Positions 6,552 through 15,274 of a stretch of DNA of 58,717 nt are shown piece after piece. The stretch comes from CAZJQT01 sp964548655. GTDB taxonomy: Bacteria; Patescibacteriota; Saccharimonadia; Saccharimonadales; CAZJQT01. Below the pieces are notes generated by a model. The model was given only the letters and a program-made list of their open reading frames with translations, did no database searches and was not told the DNA's origin. A program made the translations under genes and the position numbers. The stretch spans positions 1 through 58,717 of the forward strand of contig CAZJQT010000003.1 in assembly GCA_964548655.1 (NCBI GenBank), in the 5' to 3' direction. How positions within the stretch are numbered: the first letter of the stretch is position 1; each line of letters starts with the position of its first letter.

Positions 6552-8563
6552 CCAAGCCCGAGGCTGAAAAGCGGCTAAAAGAACTCAAGCAAACCCTAAG
6601 TGATTACGCCCAAGAGTACTATGTTTTAGATCAGCCAAGCGTCAGCGATGCTATTTATGACGGCTTAATGAGCGAACTCAAGGCACTAGAGGATCAGTTT
6701 CCTGAATTAGTGTCCTCAGATAGCCCGAGCCAACGTATCGGTGGCCAAGCACTGAGCGGTTTTGAGAAATACACTCATACCCAGCGCATGATGAGTTTAC
6801 TAGACAGTTTTAGTGACGAAGAAACTACGAGTTGGTTCGAGCGCATTAGCAAGCTGGATCCAGCAGTTAAGAACGCCAGCTTTTGGGTGGATTCTAAAAA
6901 GGACGGCTTAGCTTGTTCGCTCCATTATGAAGATGGACATTTGGTCAGAGCGGTAACTCGCGGCGATGGTCTGGTCGGCGAGGTAGTCACTAACAATGTG
7001 CGCACCATGCCCAGTGTGCCGCTGAAATTAAGAGGTACTGGCCCATTTACCCAGGGTTTCACCGAAATTAGGGGTGAAATCATTATGCTCAAGAAAGATT
7101 TTGAGGCCTTGAACGCAAGAAGGCAGAAAGATAATCTGCCGGTCTTTGCTAACCCACGGAATTTAGCTGCCGGTACTATCCGCCAGCTAGACCCTAAACT
7201 AGTAGCCGCTAGGCCGCTTCAGTTCCGCGGTTATGACTTGTTGCGCCAAGATTCCAGTGAAGTGCCAATGAACAGTTTCGCCTATAAAACCATGAGTGAC
7301 CTAGGCATAATCACCGATAAACTGGCTCATACAGAGAGCTCACTAAAAGACGTCCTGGAATATGCTCACAAATTTGCTGAATTACGCCATGATCTGCCAT
7401 ACAACACCGATGGACTAGTGGTTAAGATTGATGACCGTCGGCTGCAGACTCGTCTAGGCGCAGTTGGTAAGAATCCCCGGGGTGCCATTGCCTACAAATA
7501 CCCAGCCGAACAAGCCACGACTGTTGTCAAAGACATTATTTTGAGTATTGGCCGCACTGGCGCGGCTACGCCAATTGCCGTTTTTGACCCGGTAGTTGTA
7601 GCCGGTACTACCGTTCAACACGCTAGCCTGCATAATGCTGACGAGATTGGCCGTAAAGATATCCGGGTGGGCGACACGGTGGTTATCTACAAAGCCGGCG
7701 ACATTATCCCGCAGGTGGAAGAAGTCATATTAAAACTACGCCCTAAAACTGCTGACAAATTTGACATGGAGCACGAGCTTAAACGCCAGTTCCCGGAGTT
7801 TGAGTTTGTCCGACCAGCTGGCGAAGCAGTTTATAGGATGAAAAATTCTAGCGGTCCACTACTGCTCATGCGCTCTCTTGAGCATTTTGCCAGCAAATCA
7901 GCTCTGGATATCGAATGGCTGGGCGAGAAAAACGTGGCTGCCCTGGTAGAGAGTGGTTTGATCAAAGATATCGCCGATATTTACACGCTTGGTAAGTCAC
8001 AAATTCTGGCACTAGATAGATTTGCTGATTTATCAGCCCAGAATCTGATAGATGCCATCGCGGCCTCCAAAAATCCAACACTACCTAGGTTTATTTATGG
8101 CCTAGGCATCAGACATGTAGGTGCGCAAACTGCCATAGACCTAGCCAACAAGTTCAAACGCTTGGACAATTTAGGTAGTGCAACTTTGGACAATCTGCGC
8201 GGCGTAGAAGGCGTTGGTGAAATTGTAGCCGAATCAATCATGTTGTGGTTTGATGATCCAGACAACCAACGCTTGCTGGCCAAGTTTAGAAAACTCGGCG
8301 TTTGGCCAGGTGAGGTCAAAGCAACCAGTGGCAAGTTAAGCGGCAAAAAATTTGTGATAACCGGCACGTTGAATGAATTGGGTCGTGATGAAGCCGCCGA
8401 CAAGATTCGCTCGCTTGGCGGTACTTTCCAAACCAGCATTGCCAAAGATACCGATTATTTAGTCATTGGCAACGAGCCAGGCGCATCTAAAGTAGCCAAA
8501 GCTAGCAAACTCGGCACTAAACAAATAGACGAGCCACAGTTTCTAAAGTTGTTGGGGGCATAG
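6548..8563 (+). CDS. ligA: NAD+-dependent DNA ligase
   Basis: A 671-residue LigA of normal length that seals nicks in replication and repair. Order of domains: Ia and adenylation domain with the catalytic lysine K117 in SKKDG and the TRGDG motif downstream, OB fold, HhH repeats (about residues 490-575) and a C-terminal BRCT domain (about 590-671). The zinc-finger region between OB and HhH has lost its cysteines: where CPxCG and CxNxxCPAQ are expected, the protein reads EFEFVRPAGEAVYRMKNSSG (about 415-434). Flanking family sequence such as LEHFASKSALDIEWLGEKNV is well conserved, so this is a genuine LigA, not a broken gene. ATGA overlap with the preceding gene. Confidence 0.96.
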   Translation: MTKPEAEKRLKELKQTLSDYAQEYYVLDQPSVSDAIYDGLMSELKALEDQFPELVSSDSPSQRIGGQALSGFEKYTHTQRMMSLLDSFSDEETTSWFERISKLDPAVKNASFWVDSKKDGLACSLHYEDGHLVRAVTRGDGLVGEVVTNNVRTMPSVPLKLRGTGPFTQGFTEIRGEIIMLKKDFEALNARRQKDNLPVFANPRNLAAGTIRQLDPKLVAARPLQFRGYDLLRQDSSEVPMNSFAYKTMSDLGIITDKLAHTESSLKDVLEYAHKFAELRHDLPYNTDGLVVKIDDRRLQTRLGAVGKNPRGAIAYKYPAEQATTVVKDIILSIGRTGAATPIAVFDPVVVAGTTVQHASLHNADEIGRKDIRVGDTVVIYKAGDIIPQVEEVILKLRPKTADKFDMEHELKRQFPEFEFVRPAGEAVYRMKNSSGPLLLMRSLEHFASKSALDIEWLGEKNVAALVESGLIKDIADIYTLGKSQILALDRFADLSAQNLIDAIAASKNPTLPRFIYGLGIRHVGAQTAIDLANKFKRLDNLGSATLDNLRGVEGVGEIVAESIMLWFDDPDNQRLLAKFRKLGVWPGEVKATSGKLSGKKFVITGTLNELGRDEAADKIRSLGGTFQTSIAKDTDYLVIGNEPGASKVAKASKLGTKQIDEPQFLKLLGA

Positions 8564-8590
8564 AGTATACTAAATTCAACTGGAGGTACT

Positions 8591-9763
8591 ATGAGAGAGC
8601 AAATCCAGGGTGGTGAACCGCAAGCAGATCCGATTGTGCAGTATCTGGAAAGAGTTGGTTGTCCGATTGATGGGTTGGCTGACAAGCTCTTACCAAACGA
8701 AGCTGAAGCGGCTTTCTTGAGTGATTATTTAACACTGCGTAGTAAATGGCGCAATGACTGCGTGTCTGCCGCAGGTGCTGAACAACAGTTTGTTAATCTC
8801 ATGGGCGAGAATTCTTATAAATTTGCGCCCAAAGACCATTCAATTTTTGGGGATATGGAGAAGCTTTCAAAACGTTATGGCGCTACGCTAGCGGGCAGAC
8901 AAGCCTTAGATGGCTTCCAGGCCATGCAATCAGCTGGACACGAACTAGCCGGGAGGCTCATAGAAAAACGACCCAAAGAATTTACATCACTTCAGCAATA
9001 CGTCTGGCATTCAGTATTGGCCAATGACTATCCGATGAATAATGCCAACCTAGATCCTGTGGAGTTTGCTTATGATGCTTTCGAAATGCTAGAAGAAGCA
9101 GTCCGGCATATGGATGAACCTCTTCTGGTCATTAGAACCCGTCAAGGCGAGACTTCCGATATTATTTTGGCCACTCATTCACGTCTTAATTATGGTGAGA
9201 AATCAATTGATCTTGTTGCTGGCAATGGTACGCGTGTAGTTTTTGAGAGAGAAGTACAAGAACATTATGGTGGTCATCCGGGGCTTATTGGTGGTGGTCA
9301 CTGGGAAAATGTTTGGCAAGTCATAAAAAAAGATAACTTAAAAGACCGCATAGAAAAATTTGATAATTTAGCAATCTGTGAACTAGTTTCGCCAAAGGCT
9401 AATGGCGCCCAGGCTAAAACACGCTTCGCTGCTCTTTCGCAATTAGCCCAAAGCGACCAACAAAGCTTTGAAGATCATCTAACCTATCGGCCAAAAACCT
9501 CTTTTAGCCTGAGTTATACTGAACCGGATCCACCGACATTAGCTATTTTGACTGGCGAACAGATAAATGGAGTTCTTACAGCCATTCATGAACAGGAAGC
9601 GCCAAATAATTTAAGGTTCCGTGAATTTTACGGAGCTCTAAAAGTAGGTATTGGCTTCTTATTTGAACAACAAAAAGAAGATGAACACGCCGCCCTGATG
9701 GAAAAAGTTGGTGAGCTAGCCGTTGATCCTACCGAGTTCTATGACTTACATCAAAACAGTTGA
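8591..9763 (+). CDS. Protein of unknown function, 390 residues
   Basis: Unrecognised acidic, probably cytoplasmic protein. No signal peptide, membrane segment or known motif is visible; a central part around residues 180-250 looks like a beta-rich domain and the rest is helical. A TGGAGG Shine-Dalgarno sequence seven bases before the ATG decides the start, and a TATACT -10-like element near 8567 overlaps the end of ligA, so it may be transcribed separately. The stop codon lies inside the -35 element of the promoter that follows. Confidence 0.6.
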   Translation: MREQIQGGEPQADPIVQYLERVGCPIDGLADKLLPNEAEAAFLSDYLTLRSKWRNDCVSAAGAEQQFVNLMGENSYKFAPKDHSIFGDMEKLSKRYGATLAGRQALDGFQAMQSAGHELAGRLIEKRPKEFTSLQQYVWHSVLANDYPMNNANLDPVEFAYDAFEMLEEAVRHMDEPLLVIRTRQGETSDIILATHSRLNYGEKSIDLVAGNGTRVVFEREVQEHYGGHPGLIGGGHWENVWQVIKKDNLKDRIEKFDNLAICELVSPKANGAQAKTRFAALSQLAQSDQQSFEDHLTYRPKTSFSLSYTEPDPPTLAILTGEQINGVLTAIHEQEAPNNLRFREFYGALKVGIGFLFEQQKEDEHAALMEKVGELAVDPTEFYDLHQNS

Positions 9764-9787
9764 CTCTGTTTTACAAACGGTTATGCT
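9760..9787 (+). promoter_or_regulatory. Promoter facing the structured non-coding stretch
   Basis: TTGACT (9760-9765) and TATGCT (9782-9787) with a 16-bp spacer. It overlaps the stop codon of the preceding gene and points into a 250-bp region with no open reading frame, suggesting a non-coding transcript. Confidence 0.55.
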
Positions 9788-9793
9788 AAAAAC

Positions 9794-9990
9794 AGTCGTG
9801 CGCATGCGGCGCATGAAACAAAAAAAATAAAATAAAAGTGGGCATCGCCGCTTCGGTGGGCGCGCACGTCGCAATCAACTACAACCCCGCCTGAAATTTT
9901 GGCAATCAAGTGACCAAAATTTGGCGGGGTCTTGCGTGGTTGCTCCTTTCAAAATTGCAAACAGCCAGAGCTTGGTTTGCAATTTTGGTA
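9794..9990 (+). ncRNA. Candidate structured non-coding RNA upstream of tRNA-Ala
   Basis: No coding frame is visible between 9764 and 10042. Downstream of the promoter there is a UUCG-type hairpin (about 9847-9862), then a long hairpin at 9871-9943 whose stems are GCAATCA/TGGTTGC, an internal loop, ACCCCGCC/GGCGGGGT and AAATTTTGG/CCAAAATTT, and finally a perfect 13-bp stem CAAAATTGCAAAC (9950-9962) with GTTTGCAATTTTG (9975-9987). It matches no RNA I recognise: it lacks the tmRNA, RNase P and SRP RNA signatures. It could be a stand-alone RNA or a processed leader of the tRNA transcript. Confidence 0.45.
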
Positions 9991-10042
9991 ATAGGGCATT
10001 TCTGTTTCATATCTGTTATGTTACAATTTTCCCGTCTGACGA

Positions 10043-10119
10043 GGGGCATTGGCGCAGTTGGCTAGCGCGCTTCCATGGCATGGAAGAGGTCAAGGGTTCG
10101 AATCCCTTATGCTCCACCA
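10043..10119 (+). tRNA. tRNA-Ala (GGC)
   Basis: A 77-nt cloverleaf: acceptor GGGGCAT/ATGCTCC with one G-U pair, D arm with normal GG, anticodon stem CTTCC/GGAAG around ATGGCAT (anticodon GGC), T loop TTCGAAT, discriminator A and encoded CCA. A TACAAT -10-like element at 10022-10027 would start transcription just before the mature 5' end. Confidence 0.95.
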
Positions 10120-10148
10120 ATTTATAGACAAACTGATACAATACAAGA

Positions 10149-11048
10149 ATGTCAAAAATATCTCAGTACTTTTCTGGTTCAAGATTGGCATTTCTAAGTG
10201 GGCTCGTACTACTGTTTTTAGCCAGTTGGACGATGTGGCATTTTGTCTACAGTAGCCCAGCCAGGACATTCCAAAGAATGCTAAATACCAACCTTTCGAC
10301 TAGTTCAGTTACAAAACACACCGTCCAATCAGGCTCTGGCCAAAATATTGACCAGACATCTCAAGTACTGACTGCTCCTTATCACAGTGTCCAATCCCGC
10401 AACGTCGTCCAGCAAACCCTAGGCTCAGCCACGACTGTGGTGACTGAAAATATTAGCACACCAAAAGCCGAGTCTGTCCGCTATGACTCAATCAAGACCA
10501 CCCAGAGATCTGCCAGCGGCCAGGACTTTGATTTTAGTAAAGTTTTGAATGTTTGGGGTAAAGCCGATTTTAATAGTCAGAATCCATACAATACTTCATC
10601 AACCTATAGTCGGAATGTTTTTGGAGTTGTACCAGTGGCCAATTTGCCCTTGCAGCAACGCCAGGCCTTACTAAACCAGATCAACGGTGACAAGGTGTAC
10701 GCGGTCGACTATTCTAAAACCACCAGACAAAATATTAACGGTCACCCAGCTTATAGCTACGCTGTTTCATTGAGCCCGGTAGCATACATCAAGATGCTAA
10801 AGGCTTTGGCGGCCGATTTAGGTTTGCGGCAACTTGATCAGCTAGATCCATCCCGAGCCGCAAACGCTCAACCGGTAAGTCTAACTTTTGAGGTTGATGT
10901 CTGGTCGGGTGAACTACTGGCTGTTAAATATGAGGGCAATAGTCAAACCGAAAACTATAAGTCATATGGTCAGAACGTTAAACTGAGTGATCCGTCACCA
11001 ACGATTCCACTATCAGATTTACAAAACCGTCTACAGCAAATCCAGTAA
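10149..11048 (+). CDS. Membrane-anchored extracytoplasmic protein of unknown function
   Basis: Unrecognised 299-residue protein. One hydrophobic helix at about residues 13-32 anchors it in the membrane, and the remaining 260 residues, rich in Ser, Thr, Gln and Asn, would lie outside. Repeated beta-strand-like stretches recall the lipoprotein-type LppX/LolA-like fold, but this is only an impression. Extended -10 TGATACAAT (10134-10142) lies 6 nt before the ATG, which predicts a leaderless mRNA; it could also be read through from tRNA-Ala. Confidence 0.6.
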   Translation: MSKISQYFSGSRLAFLSGLVLLFLASWTMWHFVYSSPARTFQRMLNTNLSTSSVTKHTVQSGSGQNIDQTSQVLTAPYHSVQSRNVVQQTLGSATTVVTENISTPKAESVRYDSIKTTQRSASGQDFDFSKVLNVWGKADFNSQNPYNTSSTYSRNVFGVVPVANLPLQQRQALLNQINGDKVYAVDYSKTTRQNINGHPAYSYAVSLSPVAYIKMLKALAADLGLRQLDQLDPSRAANAQPVSLTFEVDVWSGELLAVKYEGNSQTENYKSYGQNVKLSDPSPTIPLSDLQNRLQQIQ

Positions 11049-11095
11049 GCCTGGCAGGTTCTTTATCTCGCTTAAGGTGTTAAAATACTAACAAG

Positions 11096-12376
11096 ATGTT
11101 TGCAAGCTTAAAAAGGCGTTTATATTTTGTAGCCGCTAGTTATTTTGCTTTCTGGGCTCGTCTAGTGCTTAGGCGTTGGCGACCAAAAGTAGTTGTAGTA
11201 ACTGGCTCTTCCGGTAAAACCACCCTCTTGCATTTAATTGAAGCCCAGCTGGGCGACAAAGCTAAATACAGTCACCATGCCAACAGTTCTTTTGGCTTAC
11301 CGTTTGACATACTTGGCTTGCCACAGGTAAGCGGCTCGCGTTCACAGTGGCTCAAGTTGTTTTTATTGGCGCCACTCAAAACTTTTCGCCGGCTGCCAGT
11401 GACGAGACTGTATATCGCTGAAGCTGACTGTGACCGACCACACGAGGGCAAATTTTTAGCCAAGCTGCTCAAGCCGTCGATTACACTTTGGGTAAGTGTT
11501 TTTCGTACTCACAGCATGAACTTTGATAAGCTAGTCAAAAATGGCCAATTCGATAGCCATGAGGCTGCCATCGCTTACGAGTTTGGTTATTTTGCCGAGG
11601 CGGCTAGTGAGCTGGTTGGTCTTAATGACGATAACTTATATATGACTGATCAGTTAGACAGGGTCGGTGCCCAGACCAAAGTCTTTACAGCTAGCCAGAA
11701 GGATTTAAAAAAACACGGCTTTGAGAATGGTCATACCGTTTTCCAGTTTGCCGATCAAACCATCAGACTGGCCGGATTGCACCCCAAAGAGCTAGCCATT
11801 AATCTCGAACTAGCCAACAAGCTCTTGGAGACACTAGGCTTGCCACTTGACGCTGACTACCAAAACTTTGAGGCGCCGCCCGGCCGCAGCAGTGTCTTTA
11901 AGGGCATAAAAAGCACCACAATTATTGACAGCACCTACAACACTGGTCTGGGGGCTATGAAAGCCATCATTGAATTATTTGCTGATTATCCAGCCAGACA
12001 AAAGTGGTTAGTTTTGGGTGACATCCTAGAACAGGGCAACGTTGAGGCTGAGGAACACGTCAAACTCGCAGAAGTTATCAGTACGCAAAATGTAGACCGT
12101 ATCATCTTGCTTGGACCAAGAGTCAAGAAATACAGTTTTGCCAAGGTTAAGCAAGCCCAGCCCAACATGCCAGTTGATGTTTTTGAAGGCCCAAAAGAAG
12201 TTTTGGATTTTATCCAGTCCCATCTGAATGGTGGAGAAACTATCTTATTTAAAGGCGCTAGAGGTTTAGAAGGGGTGATCGAGCAATTACTAGCTAACCC
12301 AGCCGACGCCAAGAAACTAGTCCGGCGTGAGAAATCGTGGGTGAAAATAAGGCAAAAGTGGGGGTTGCCCTCATGA
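11096..12376 (+). CDS. Mur ligase family protein (MurF-like)
   Basis: A 426-residue ATP-dependent ligase of the Mur family. After a short hydrophobic N-terminus the P-loop GSSGKTT is visible at about residues 37-43, the central domain follows, and the C-terminal domain starts near DSTYNTGLGAMKA (about 280), the counterpart of the MurF segment DxYNANPxSM. It lacks the full N-terminal UDP-binding domain of true MurF, so it may act on another peptide or amino-acid acceptor. It heads a tight operon with a hydrolase, a DegT-like enzyme and a FemAB protein, which suggests a role in building or branching the cell-wall peptide. TGTTAAAAT (11078-11086) lies 9 nt before the ATG. Confidence 0.8.
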   Translation: MFASLKRRLYFVAASYFAFWARLVLRRWRPKVVVVTGSSGKTTLLHLIEAQLGDKAKYSHHANSSFGLPFDILGLPQVSGSRSQWLKLFLLAPLKTFRRLPVTRLYIAEADCDRPHEGKFLAKLLKPSITLWVSVFRTHSMNFDKLVKNGQFDSHEAAIAYEFGYFAEAASELVGLNDDNLYMTDQLDRVGAQTKVFTASQKDLKKHGFENGHTVFQFADQTIRLAGLHPKELAINLELANKLLETLGLPLDADYQNFEAPPGRSSVFKGIKSTTIIDSTYNTGLGAMKAIIELFADYPARQKWLVLGDILEQGNVEAEEHVKLAEVISTQNVDRIILLGPRVKKYSFAKVKQAQPNMPVDVFEGPKEVLDFIQSHLNGGETILFKGARGLEGVIEQLLANPADAKKLVRREKSWVKIRQKWGLPS

Positions 12377-13059
12377 AGCTTTTTATACTACACGGCTGGA
12401 CTTATAACCTAGATACTTGGTCAGAAATAAGCCAACAGCTCAAGACACTGGGACATGAGCCAATACTATTAAACGTGCCAGGCTTGACGACTGCTAGCAA
12501 CAAAGCCTGGACAATCGATGATTACATAGACTGGCTAGACACTGAACTGAAAGACCAAGACAAACCAATAGTTATCGGCCATTCCAACGGCGGCCGCATA
12601 GCTTTAGCTTATGCTCAAAAATACCCAAACAAATTTAAGCAATTGATACTGATTGATTCTGCCGGGCTAGCCCACGAGACATTGCTGCGGAAAACCAAAC
12701 TAGGGATTCTCTATGTTCTGTCGAAGTTGGCTAAGCCGGTTTCGGGCATTAAGTCATTTAGGCGAGCCTTTTATAAGGTTATTGGTGCGCGTGATTACTA
12801 CGAAGCCTCACCAAACATGCGTCAAACCATGCGCTATATGTTGTCGGCTGACAAAACCTTGGATTTTAGCAAAATCACTGTACCGACCACAGTTATTTGG
12901 GGTGAAAACGACCGCATAACACCTATCAAAGACGGCCAGCAGATCGCTAAATTACTACCGAATGCCAAGCTTCATATAATAAACGATGCCCGTCACGCAC
13001 CACACGCTACTCATGCATCTCAAGTAGCCGATATTATTAACCAAGCAACCAAGGTTTAG
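12373..13059 (+). CDS. Alpha/beta hydrolase
   Basis: A 228-residue alpha/beta-hydrolase-fold enzyme. The nucleophile elbow GHSNGGR, the acid in GENDRITP and the histidine in DARHAPH form the usual Ser-Asp-His triad, and HGW near the N-terminus marks the oxyanion loop. The substrate is not evident. The frame is open 36 nt further upstream, but the ATG at 12373 forms an ATGA overlap with the stop of the MurF-like gene and directly precedes the conserved first beta strand KLFILHGW, so I start there. Confidence 0.88.
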   Translation: MKLFILHGWTYNLDTWSEISQQLKTLGHEPILLNVPGLTTASNKAWTIDDYIDWLDTELKDQDKPIVIGHSNGGRIALAYAQKYPNKFKQLILIDSAGLAHETLLRKTKLGILYVLSKLAKPVSGIKSFRRAFYKVIGARDYYEASPNMRQTMRYMLSADKTLDFSKITVPTTVIWGENDRITPIKDGQQIAKLLPNAKLHIINDARHAPHATHASQVADIINQATKV

Positions 13060-13062
13060 CCA

Positions 13063-14232
13063 ATGGCGGTCTTTAACTCGCTGGGGTCCAACTTTAACTG
13101 GCGTGATAGCTGGCAATTTTTGTGGAAGTCTGGCAATAAAAAATCTCGAGCTGTACTGCTGGAAGAACTGCAAAACCAGTTTCATGGTCAAGTTACTTTG
13201 ACCTACAAAGGTCGGCAAGCCTTAAGACTAGCTCTGGAGCGCTCCGGTTTAGCTAAAGGTGCCAGGGTTGGCATCAATGGCTTCACTTGCTACGTTGTTT
13301 ACCAAGCAGTTGAACAAGCTGGTTATCGTCCAGTCTTAATTGATGTCGCAAAAGACAGTTTGCATTTTGACGTGGTGGGCTTAGCTAGCGCTAATCGGCA
13401 GGATCAACTCTCGGCCGTAATTGTTCAGAACACACTTGGCATTCCTTGCGATATTGAGGCAATTGAAAGCTTCAGCGAGGACAAGAAATTACTGCTAATT
13501 GAGGATTTAGCCCATAGTTTGGGCAGTGTCTATAGCGATGGAAGGCAAGCCGGTAAGGTCGGTAGTTTGGTGATGTTTTCTTTCAGCCAAGATAAGACTT
13601 TGGATGTGGTAGCCGGTGGCGCTTTAGTCGACAGGCTGAACACGACGGCTGAATCACGAGACTTTGCTTCCACACCAGCCCTAGTCAAACTCAAACTAAA
13701 GTTATATCCCTTGCTGACACATGCTATTCGTTCTAGCTATGGCTTTGGTGTTGGCCGTCTCAGCCACAAGATTCTTAAAAGTTTGGGCGCGCTATCATCG
13801 CCAATGGAAGACATAAAACACTTCCCTCAGTCAATCGCTACGACTTCAATGCTAATCAAGCGTTGGCAAAACTTAAACCATGAGCTGGCTCATAGACGCC
13901 AGATAGCTAGTATTTACCAGCAAAATTTACCAGATACTATTAAATTCAAGTCAATCGGTCAACCTATTTATGTCCGTTATCCAATTAAAGTAGAGAAAGC
14001 TGGCGAACTAAAAAAACACCTAAAAAGCCGGGGATTTTACCTGGCAGACACATGGTACGATGCCCCTATAGCCCCTGCTAAATATCTAGCACAGACTGAC
14101 TATAGAGCCGGCCAATGCCCTAATGCCGAAACTGCTATACAAACAATTGTTAATTTACCTACACATCAAGAAATTAATCAAAAACAAGCCTTAAAATTAT
14201 GCCGGGAGATAAACGCATGGCAGAAATCCTGA
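13063..14232 (+). CDS. DegT/DnrJ/EryC1/StrS-type aminotransferase family protein
   Basis: A 389-residue PLP-dependent enzyme of aspartate-aminotransferase fold. Family signatures are INGFTCYVVYQAVEQAGYRP (about residues 67-86), EDLAHSLG near 147 and the PLP-lysine segment SFSQDKTLDVVAGGALV near 167-183. Relatives transfer amino groups to nucleotide sugars. Its place between a hydrolase (3-bp gap) and a FemAB gene (overlap) suggests it makes an amino sugar or amino acid used in the envelope. Substrate unknown. Confidence 0.82.
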   Translation: MAVFNSLGSNFNWRDSWQFLWKSGNKKSRAVLLEELQNQFHGQVTLTYKGRQALRLALERSGLAKGARVGINGFTCYVVYQAVEQAGYRPVLIDVAKDSLHFDVVGLASANRQDQLSAVIVQNTLGIPCDIEAIESFSEDKKLLLIEDLAHSLGSVYSDGRQAGKVGSLVMFSFSQDKTLDVVAGGALVDRLNTTAESRDFASTPALVKLKLKLYPLLTHAIRSSYGFGVGRLSHKILKSLGALSSPMEDIKHFPQSIATTSMLIKRWQNLNHELAHRRQIASIYQQNLPDTIKFKSIGQPIYVRYPIKVEKAGELKKHLKSRGFYLADTWYDAPIAPAKYLAQTDYRAGQCPNAETAIQTIVNLPTHQEINQKQALKLCREINAWQKS

Positions 14233-15242
14233 CACAGTCAATTGAAGACAAGGCTGAGTGGGAAGTTTTTATAGCCGCTCACCCAGAAACAAATTTTCTA
14301 CAGGCTTGGAACTGGGGAGAATTCCATAACAATCTGGGACATAAAATCTACAGAGTCGGCTTTTATAAATCATCCAAATTAGCCGGCATTATGCTGGCTA
14401 TTGTCGAGCCTGCCAAGCGCGGTCGGCACTTAGTAGTACCTGCTGGACCAATTTTGGACTGGCAAGATAAATCACTGGTTCAGGCTTGGCTGAATGAAAT
14501 AAAACGTCTAGCCAAAGCCGAAAAGTGCGTTTTTGTGCGCGTACGACCACAACTAATAGACGACGATACCAACAAGACATTGTTTTATAAGCTTGGTTTC
14601 AATAAAGCCCCCATGCATTTGCACGCTGAATTAACCAGCCAGCTAGATCTGACAAAAACAGATGAAGAACTAAGATCAGCCATGCGCAAAGGTACTAAAT
14701 ATGAGCTAAGCCGCGTTCAAAAATTAGGTATCAAAGTGGAGGCAATTACCGATGATTCGGCAATGGATGAGTTTTATGATTTGCAACTACAGACGGCCGA
14801 GCGCCAAAAATTTGTGCCATTTTCCAAACGTTTCCTAAGCGAACAATTCAAGGCTTTTGCTAGCGATGCTCAAGTGATCGTGTACCGAGCTAGCTACCAA
14901 AACAAACTGTTATCGATGGCGTTTATTATCTTTTATGGCAGTGAAGCTGATTATCACTACGGCGCCAGTACTGACCTGGCCAGACAATTTCCCGGTGCTT
15001 ATGCCATCCAGCGTGAAGCCATCGCTGAGGCTCGCCGCCGCGGTTGCACACGCTATAACTTCTGGGGCGTAACCGAACACGGTCAAACCAAACATCGTTT
15101 CTATGGCGTATCGGTCTTTAAGCGTGGTTTTGGTGGTGAAGACGTTGCTTATCTGCCAGCCCAGGATCTACCAATCAGCCTGGCTAAGTATAAGTTGACC
15201 TATTTGTTCGAGACCGCCCGCCGAAAACACCGTAATTTGTAA
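14217..15242 (+). CDS. FemAB-like peptidyltransferase (peptidoglycan cross-bridge family)
   Basis: A 341-residue FemABX/GNAT-fold protein. LQAWNWGEF near the N-terminus, RKGTKYELSRVQKLGI in the middle and HYGAST/AIQREAIAEARRRGC near the C-terminus match the family, which adds amino acids from aminoacyl-tRNA to the side chain of the peptidoglycan stem peptide. The frame also has an ATG at 14199, but GGGAG at 14203-14207 lies nine bases before the ATG at 14217, so I prefer that start. It overlaps the DegT-like gene by 16 nt and closes the operon begun by the MurF-like gene. Confidence 0.88.
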   Translation: MAEILTQSIEDKAEWEVFIAAHPETNFLQAWNWGEFHNNLGHKIYRVGFYKSSKLAGIMLAIVEPAKRGRHLVVPAGPILDWQDKSLVQAWLNEIKRLAKAEKCVFVRVRPQLIDDDTNKTLFYKLGFNKAPMHLHAELTSQLDLTKTDEELRSAMRKGTKYELSRVQKLGIKVEAITDDSAMDEFYDLQLQTAERQKFVPFSKRFLSEQFKAFASDAQVIVYRASYQNKLLSMAFIIFYGSEADYHYGASTDLARQFPGAYAIQREAIAEARRRGCTRYNFWGVTEHGQTKHRFYGVSVFKRGFGGEDVAYLPAQDLPISLAKYKLTYLFETARRKHRNL

Positions 15243-15274
15243 AAAAGCAACAAGTATGGCATAATGTAGCAAAT

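Noticed and set aside
9794..9990. tmRNA, RNase P RNA or SRP RNA in the structured gap
   Set aside because: No tag reading frame or tRNA-like ends, no RNase P core motif and no SRP RNA GGAA/GNAR apical loop are visible. Left as an unidentified candidate.
12337..12372. Upstream GTG start for the alpha/beta hydrolase
   Set aside because: It adds 12 residues that overlap the MurF-like gene and precede the first conserved beta strand; the ATGA overlap at 12373 is the usual coupling signal.
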